DNA from: Coriobacteriaceae bacterium
GTDB taxonomy: Bacteria > Actinomycetota > Coriobacteriia > Coriobacteriales > QAMH01
Direction of reading: 5' to 3'
Length of the DNA stretch: 7,437 bases
Assembly: GCA_004553405.1 (NCBI GenBank)
Contig: SFLO01000033.1
Coordinates: 1 to 7,437 of the forward strand
Below, piece by piece: positions 4,177-7,437 of the stretch. Within the stretch, counting starts at the first letter, position 1; the number at the start of each line of letters is the position of its first letter. The notes below the pieces were generated by a model. That model had not been told where the DNA came from and searched no databases. It was given only the letters and a program-made list of their open reading frames with translations. Both the position numbers and the translations under genes were made by a program.

Positions 4177-6771
4177 CTAGAGCTCCTCGAAGAAGCCCGC
4201 GCGGAAGTTGGCGAAGACGACCTCGCCGCCGTCTTGGGTGGCATCGAGGTCGACGTCTGCCTCGATGCGGAAGTCGTGGTCGCCCTCGCCGTCGCAGAAG
4301 ATCTGGCGCACGTGCCAGCGGTGATCAGAGAGCTCTGCGGACTCGTCGATGTCGAGGAAGGCGGCGCTGCGGGCGTCTGCGTCGATGCGCAGCTCCTCGT
4401 GCGCCTCGTAGAACTCCTCGAGCGCGGTGCGCCACTTGCGCTCGCCAAAGCCCCAGTCGAGGTCGAGACGGCCCAGCTCGTCTGCGCGGCCCAGGGAGGC
4501 CAGGCGCACGCGCTGGAAGAGGGCGTTGCGCACCAGCACGCGCATGCCGCGGCGGTCTGCCACCACTGCCTCCTCCGCGCTGGGCGGGGCGAGCTCGGCA
4601 GCCTCTCCCATGCCGGCCCACTCGTCGACCAGCGAGGAGTCGACGCTGCGCACCACCACGCCCAGCCAGGCGACGATGTCGTCGAGCTGCTCGGTGCGCT
4701 TGTCGAGCGGGATGGTCCGGTCCAGCACGCGGAAGGCGTCGCTCAGGTAGCGCAGCAACAGGCCCTCGCTGCGGGCGATGCCGTAGGCCGCCACGTAGCT
4801 CTTGAAGGTGTCGCCCGTCTCGAGCATCTCGCGCAGGATGCTCTTGGGGTTGACCTCGTAGTCGCGCGCCCAGGGGACCTTCTCGCAGTACATGTTGAAG
4901 GCGCCCTCCAGCAGCTCCTCGAGCGGTTTGGGGTAGGTAACCTCCTGAATCTTCTCGAGGCGCTCGTCGTAGTCGACGCCGTCTGCCTTCATCTGGGCCA
5001 TGGCCTTGTCGCGCGCGCGGCGCTCCTGCGCGCGCAGGATCTGGCGCGGCTGCTCGAGCGTGGACTCCACCATGCTCACAAGGTCGAGCGCGTAGTTCTC
5101 GTCCTCTTGGTCGAGCAGCTCCAAGGCCGCCAGCAGGAAGGGCGACAGGGGCTGGTCGAGCGCAAAGTCGCGCGGCATGTCGACCGTGGTGACGTAGTCC
5201 GGGTTGCCGTCTTCGTCTTGGAGGACCTCGACCACGCCGGCGTCGATGAGCGTGGTGAATATCTCCTCTGCCCGCACGCGCAGCTTGTCCTTGCCAGCGT
5301 CGTCCTGGTGGCTGGCGCTGATGAGCTCCTCCACGCGCTGGCGGGCGTCCCCGCCGCGCTCGAGCATGTTGAGCACCATGGAGTGGGTGATGCGCATGCG
5401 CGGCTTGAGGGCCTCTGGCACGGCGTCGATGAGGTTTTGGAAGCTGGTCTGGTTCCAGTTGACGAAGTTCTCCGGCGCGCTCTTGAGCTTGAGCTTGCGC
5501 AGCTTCTTCGGGTCTGAGGCGGCCTTGGCCTTGAGCTTGGCGTTCTCTATCTCGTGCTCTGGGGCCAAGGCGATGACCATGCCCTCGGTGTCGAAGCCGC
5601 TGCGCCCGGCGCGCCCGGCGATTTGGTGGAACTCGCGCGCGTTGAGGCGGCGCTGCTTGCGGCCGTCGAACTTGGTGAGGGCGGTGAGCAGCACGGTGTG
5701 GATGGGCACGTTGATGCCCACGCCCAGGGTGTCTGTGCCGCAGATGACGGGGAGCAGGCCCTCTTGGGCGAGCTTTTCCACCAGCAGGCGGTAGCGCGGC
5801 AGCATGCCCGCGTGGTGCACGCCCACGCCGCAGCCCAGCAGGCGCTGCAAGATCTTGCCAAAGGCCGTGTTGAAGCTCGTGCCCTTGCAGGCGTCTTTGA
5901 TGGCAGCGCGCTGCTCCTTGCTGGCAACGCCGTAGCTCGCCAGCGCCTGGGCGGAGTTGAGGGCGGCGTCTTGCGAGAAGTGCACGATGTAGATGGGGGC
6001 GTCTCCATCGCGCAAGGCGAGCTCGACCGTGCCCTCCAAGGCGGTGTCTGTGTACTCGAAGCTGAGCGGCACGGGGCGCGGCGCGTTGGCGATGACCTCG
6101 ACCGTGCGGCCGCTGCGCTCCTCCACATGCGCGGCGATGGCGCTGGTGTCTCCCAGCGTGGCGCTCATGAGCAGAAAGCCCGTGTTGGTGAGCTCGAGCA
6201 GCGGCACCTGCCAGGCCCAGCCGCGGTCCACATCTGCATAGAAGTGGAACTCGTCCATGGCGGCGTAGGAGATGTCTGCGCCAGGCCCTTCGGCCAGGGC
6301 GCGGTTTGCCAGGATCTCTGCCGTGCAGCAGATGATGGGGGCCGTGGGGTTGATGGAGCTGTCGCCCGTGATCATGCCCACGAAGTCGCGCCCAAAGTAC
6401 TCGCACAGCTGGAAGAACTTCTCGCTCACCAGGGCCTTGATGGGGGCGGTGTAGAAGGAGACCTGGTCGCGGCAGAGGGCGAGAAAGTGCATGCCCAGCG
6501 CCACCATCGACTTGCCCGAACCGGTGGGCGTGCCCAAGATGACGTGGTTGCCGCTCATGAGGGCGAGCAGAGCGTCTTCCTGATGGGGCCACAGCTCGAT
6601 GCCGCGCGCTTCTGCCCACTCGATGAAGGCCTCGAAGATGTCTGCGCCGTCTGCGTCTTCTCCCTGCTCATTCCAGATGCGGTCTGCCAGCTGGCCCAAA
6701 GACCCGTAGCCGCCGGGGGCGGGTTGATCTTCGGTCTGCGGTGCCTGGGCGGCTGTCTGCTCTGCGCTCAT
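4177..6771 (-). CDS. DExH-box (Ski2-like) helicase with C-terminal DUF3516 region
   Basis: 864 residues. The N-terminal half is a complete superfamily 2 helicase core: Q-motif-like WPHQEDALLAL (61-71), Walker A TPTGSGKS (81-88), Ia APIKALVSEK (109-118), Ib TGDSS (135-139), motif II MDEFH (172-176, a DEFH variant of DExH), motif III SATLG (203-207), motif IV YIVHFSQ (261-267), motif V GTDTLGVGINVP (345-356), motif VI HQIAGRAGRSGF (382-393). The GINVP and QIAGRAGR forms are those of the Ski2/HelY-like RNA helicases. Residues about 410-864 are charged and mostly helical, match what I know as DUF3516, and have no assigned activity. The likely role is ATP-dependent RNA unwinding or remodelling in the cytoplasm, by inference from the core. 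ATG 6771 is chosen because GAGAGG is six bases upstream; earlier in-frame starts at 6801 and 6855 overlap the promoter and the palindrome. The preceding sequence is not protein-like. Confidence 0.88.
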   Translation of the reverse strand: MSAEQTAAQAPQTEDQPAPGGYGSLGQLADRIWNEQGEDADGADIFEAFIEWAEARGIELWPHQEDALLALMSGNHVILGTPTGSGKSMVALGMHFLALCRDQVSFYTAPIKALVSEKFFQLCEYFGRDFVGMITGDSSINPTAPIICCTAEILANRALAEGPGADISYAAMDEFHFYADVDRGWAWQVPLLELTNTGFLLMSATLGDTSAIAAHVEERSGRTVEVIANAPRPVPLSFEYTDTALEGTVELALRDGDAPIYIVHFSQDAALNSAQALASYGVASKEQRAAIKDACKGTSFNTAFGKILQRLLGCGVGVHHAGMLPRYRLLVEKLAQEGLLPVICGTDTLGVGINVPIHTVLLTALTKFDGRKQRRLNAREFHQIAGRAGRSGFDTEGMVIALAPEHEIENAKLKAKAASDPKKLRKLKLKSAPENFVNWNQTSFQNLIDAVPEALKPRMRITHSMVLNMLERGGDARQRVEELISASHQDDAGKDKLRVRAEEIFTTLIDAGVVEVLQDEDGNPDYVTTVDMPRDFALDQPLSPFLLAALELLDQEDENYALDLVSMVESTLEQPRQILRAQERRARDKAMAQMKADGVDYDERLEKIQEVTYPKPLEELLEGAFNMYCEKVPWARDYEVNPKSILREMLETGDTFKSYVAAYGIARSEGLLLRYLSDAFRVLDRTIPLDKRTEQLDDIVAWLGVVVRSVDSSLVDEWAGMGEAAELAPPSAEEAVVADRRGMRVLVRNALFQRVRLASLGRADELGRLDLDWGFGERKWRTALEEFYEAHEELRIDADARSAAFLDIDESAELSDHRWHVRQIFCDGEGDHDFRIEADVDLDATQDGGEVVFANFRAGFFEEL

Positions 6772-6803
6772 ACGCGGCCTCTCTCCTCGTGTTCGTGCCA
6801 TCC

Positions 6804-6832
6804 ATCCTACCCCACCCCTGTGACACAAGAAT
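6804..6832 (-). promoter_or_regulatory. Probable promoter of the DUF3516 helicase gene
   Basis: TAGGAT (6809-6804) on the minus strand is the same -10 hexamer as at helD. A weak -35, TTCTTG (6831-6826), lies 16 bases upstream and falls on the outer edge of the palindrome at 6827-6867. The predicted start near 6797 leaves a leader of about 26 bases before ATG 6771. Confidence 0.4.
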
Positions 6833-6867
6833 GGGACAGCGGGGTACGTCCCCACTGTCCCATTCTT
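6827..6867. repeat. 41-base near-perfect palindrome, REP-like candidate or bidirectional terminator
   Basis: A 13-base-pair perfect outer stem, AAGAATGGGACAG (6827-6839) with CTGTCCCATTCTT (6855-6867), is followed by one C/A mismatch, an inner GGGG/CCCC stem and a five-base loop TACGT. It is the only hairpin between the coiled-coil membrane gene and the helicase gene, so it may terminate the former. On the minus strand the exit reads TTCTTGTGT, moderately T-rich. Its AT-rich ends with a GGGACAG core and GGGG..CCCC centre are unlike a simple terminator and resemble dispersed REP-like palindromes that often sit between genes. One copy only is present in this window, so repetition cannot be shown here. 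Confidence 0.7.
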
Positions 6868-6900
6868 TGTCCGCGTTGGCGTATGGGATGCAGGCGGGCC

Positions 6901-7437
6901 CTAGCGCAAGCGCTTCTCGCGCCTCTCCTGCTTCTTGCGCTCGTGCTCTTCGATGAGCTCGTCGACGCTGGGGGCGTCGCTGGGCTTGGAGTTGCGCACG
7001 CGGTACTCCTCGAGCTCTGCGTTGAGGATGTTGAAGTGCTCCACCGCCGCCTTGACGCGCGGGCGGTTGACAACCACGTAGATGGCGCAGGCGACAGCCA
7101 ACAGCACGCCCACACCGGCGATAAGGAAGTTGCCCCCCATGAAGCCGAAGATTGCCTCGACCACACCCAGCGCGGAGAAGAAGATGCCCATCTTCATGGT
7201 GCGGCGCAGCTGGACGCCGTCGCGCGCGGCGATGCGGGCGCGGCGCAGCAGGACCTCCTCCTCGCTGAGCTCCTCATCCGGCAGGGCGGCCCTGGCAGCT
7301 GCCTCTGCCTTGGCGGCCTCCTCTGCGGCGGCCTTCTCCGCAGCCTCCTGGCGAGCCTTGCCCTTGGCCTCGATCTTGGCCTTCTCCACGCGAGCGGCTG
7401 CTATCTCCTCGAGGACGATCTGCTCCTGCTCCTCTGC
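6901..7437 (-). CDS. Coiled-coil protein with two transmembrane segments, C-terminal part (cut by window edge)
   Basis: 178 residues are visible and the frame is open to the right edge, so the true start lies outside; a GTG at 7389 is in frame but has no reason to be preferred. From the left: a highly charged Ala/Glu/Lys-rich helix (1-60) with coiled-coil character, an Arg-rich patch RRARIAARDGVQLRRTMKMG (65-84), two closely spaced hydrophobic segments (about 84-100 and 103-123) forming a membrane hairpin, then a charged tail ending in HERKKQERREKRLR (165-178). Both termini would face the same side; the positive patches flanking the membrane part suggest the cytoplasm. I do not recognise the family; the Ala/Lys/Glu run precludes a confident guess from composition. 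The codon style matches the neighbours, including GCA before GAG. The gap to the next gene (129 bases) holds the palindrome. Confidence 0.75.
   Translation of the reverse strand, partial: AEEQEQIVLEEIAAARVEKAKIEAKGKARQEAAEKAAAEEAAKAEAAARAALPDEELSEEEVLLRRARIAARDGVQLRRTMKMGIFFSALGVVEAIFGFMGGNFLIAGVGVLLAVACAIYVVVNRPRVKAAVEHFNILNAELEEYRVRNSKPSDAPSVDELIEEHERKKQERREKRLR

Noticed and set aside
2068..5517. Very long plus-strand open frame (1149 codons) opposite both helicase genes
   Set aside because: It runs antisense across the end of one gene, an intergenic gap and into another. Its composition (Leu/Ala/Val/His/Asp repeats) is what GC-rich antisense frames give, while the minus strand encodes clear helicase motifs.
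6772..6855. N-terminal extension of the DUF3516 helicase to an ATG at 6855
   Set aside because: It would cross the -10 box and lie inside the palindrome, and the residues do not resemble the protein's family.

Overview
The window looks like ordinary chromosomal DNA of a high-GC Gram-positive bacterium. The strong preference for G or C in third codon positions, a HelD-type RNA polymerase helicase, a DUF3516 Ski2-like helicase and a small membrane protein of the Phage_holin_4_2 family all fit Actinobacteria. An [NiFe]-hydrogenase maturation gene makes an anaerobic lineage such as the Coriobacteriia (Olsenella/Collinsella/Atopobium relatives) my best guess. That placement is inference from gene content and style, not from a marker gene.

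Layout: (1) positions 1-170, minus strand: the start of truA, cut by the left edge. (2) 171-412: a divergent intergenic region with a perfect TATAAT on each strand and an odd short reading-frame remnant in the truA leader. (3) 413-1429, plus strand: hypE, a lone hydrogenase maturation gene with its own compound terminator. (4) 1522-1893, minus: a 123-residue four-helix membrane protein. (5) 1987-4083, minus: helD, a superfamily 1 helicase-like RNA polymerase recycling factor, followed by a hairpin terminator. (6) 4177-6771, minus: a large DExH helicase with a C-terminal DUF3516 region. (7) 6827-6867: a 41-base near-perfect palindrome that resembles a dispersed REP-like element. (8) 6901-7437, minus: the C-terminal part of a coiled-coil protein with two membrane segments, cut by the right edge.

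The minus-strand genes 4-8 share a direction but do not look like a tight operon: gaps are about 90-130 bases, and helD and the DUF3516 helicase each have a plausible promoter with the same -10 hexamer, TAGGAT. The two helicases may both serve RNA metabolism (RNA polymerase recycling and RNA unwinding), but they are not visibly co-transcribed. hypE has no hyp neighbour here, so the rest of the hydrogenase maturation set must lie elsewhere.

I see no CRISPR array, phage, insertion sequence, toxin-antitoxin pair, defence island, rRNA or tRNA. Nothing amounts to a new multi-gene system. The points worth a second look are the palindrome, the truA leader, a strict context-dependent alanine codon choice in the DUF3516 helicase gene, the shared promoter hexamer, and the uncharacterised C-terminal half of that helicase.
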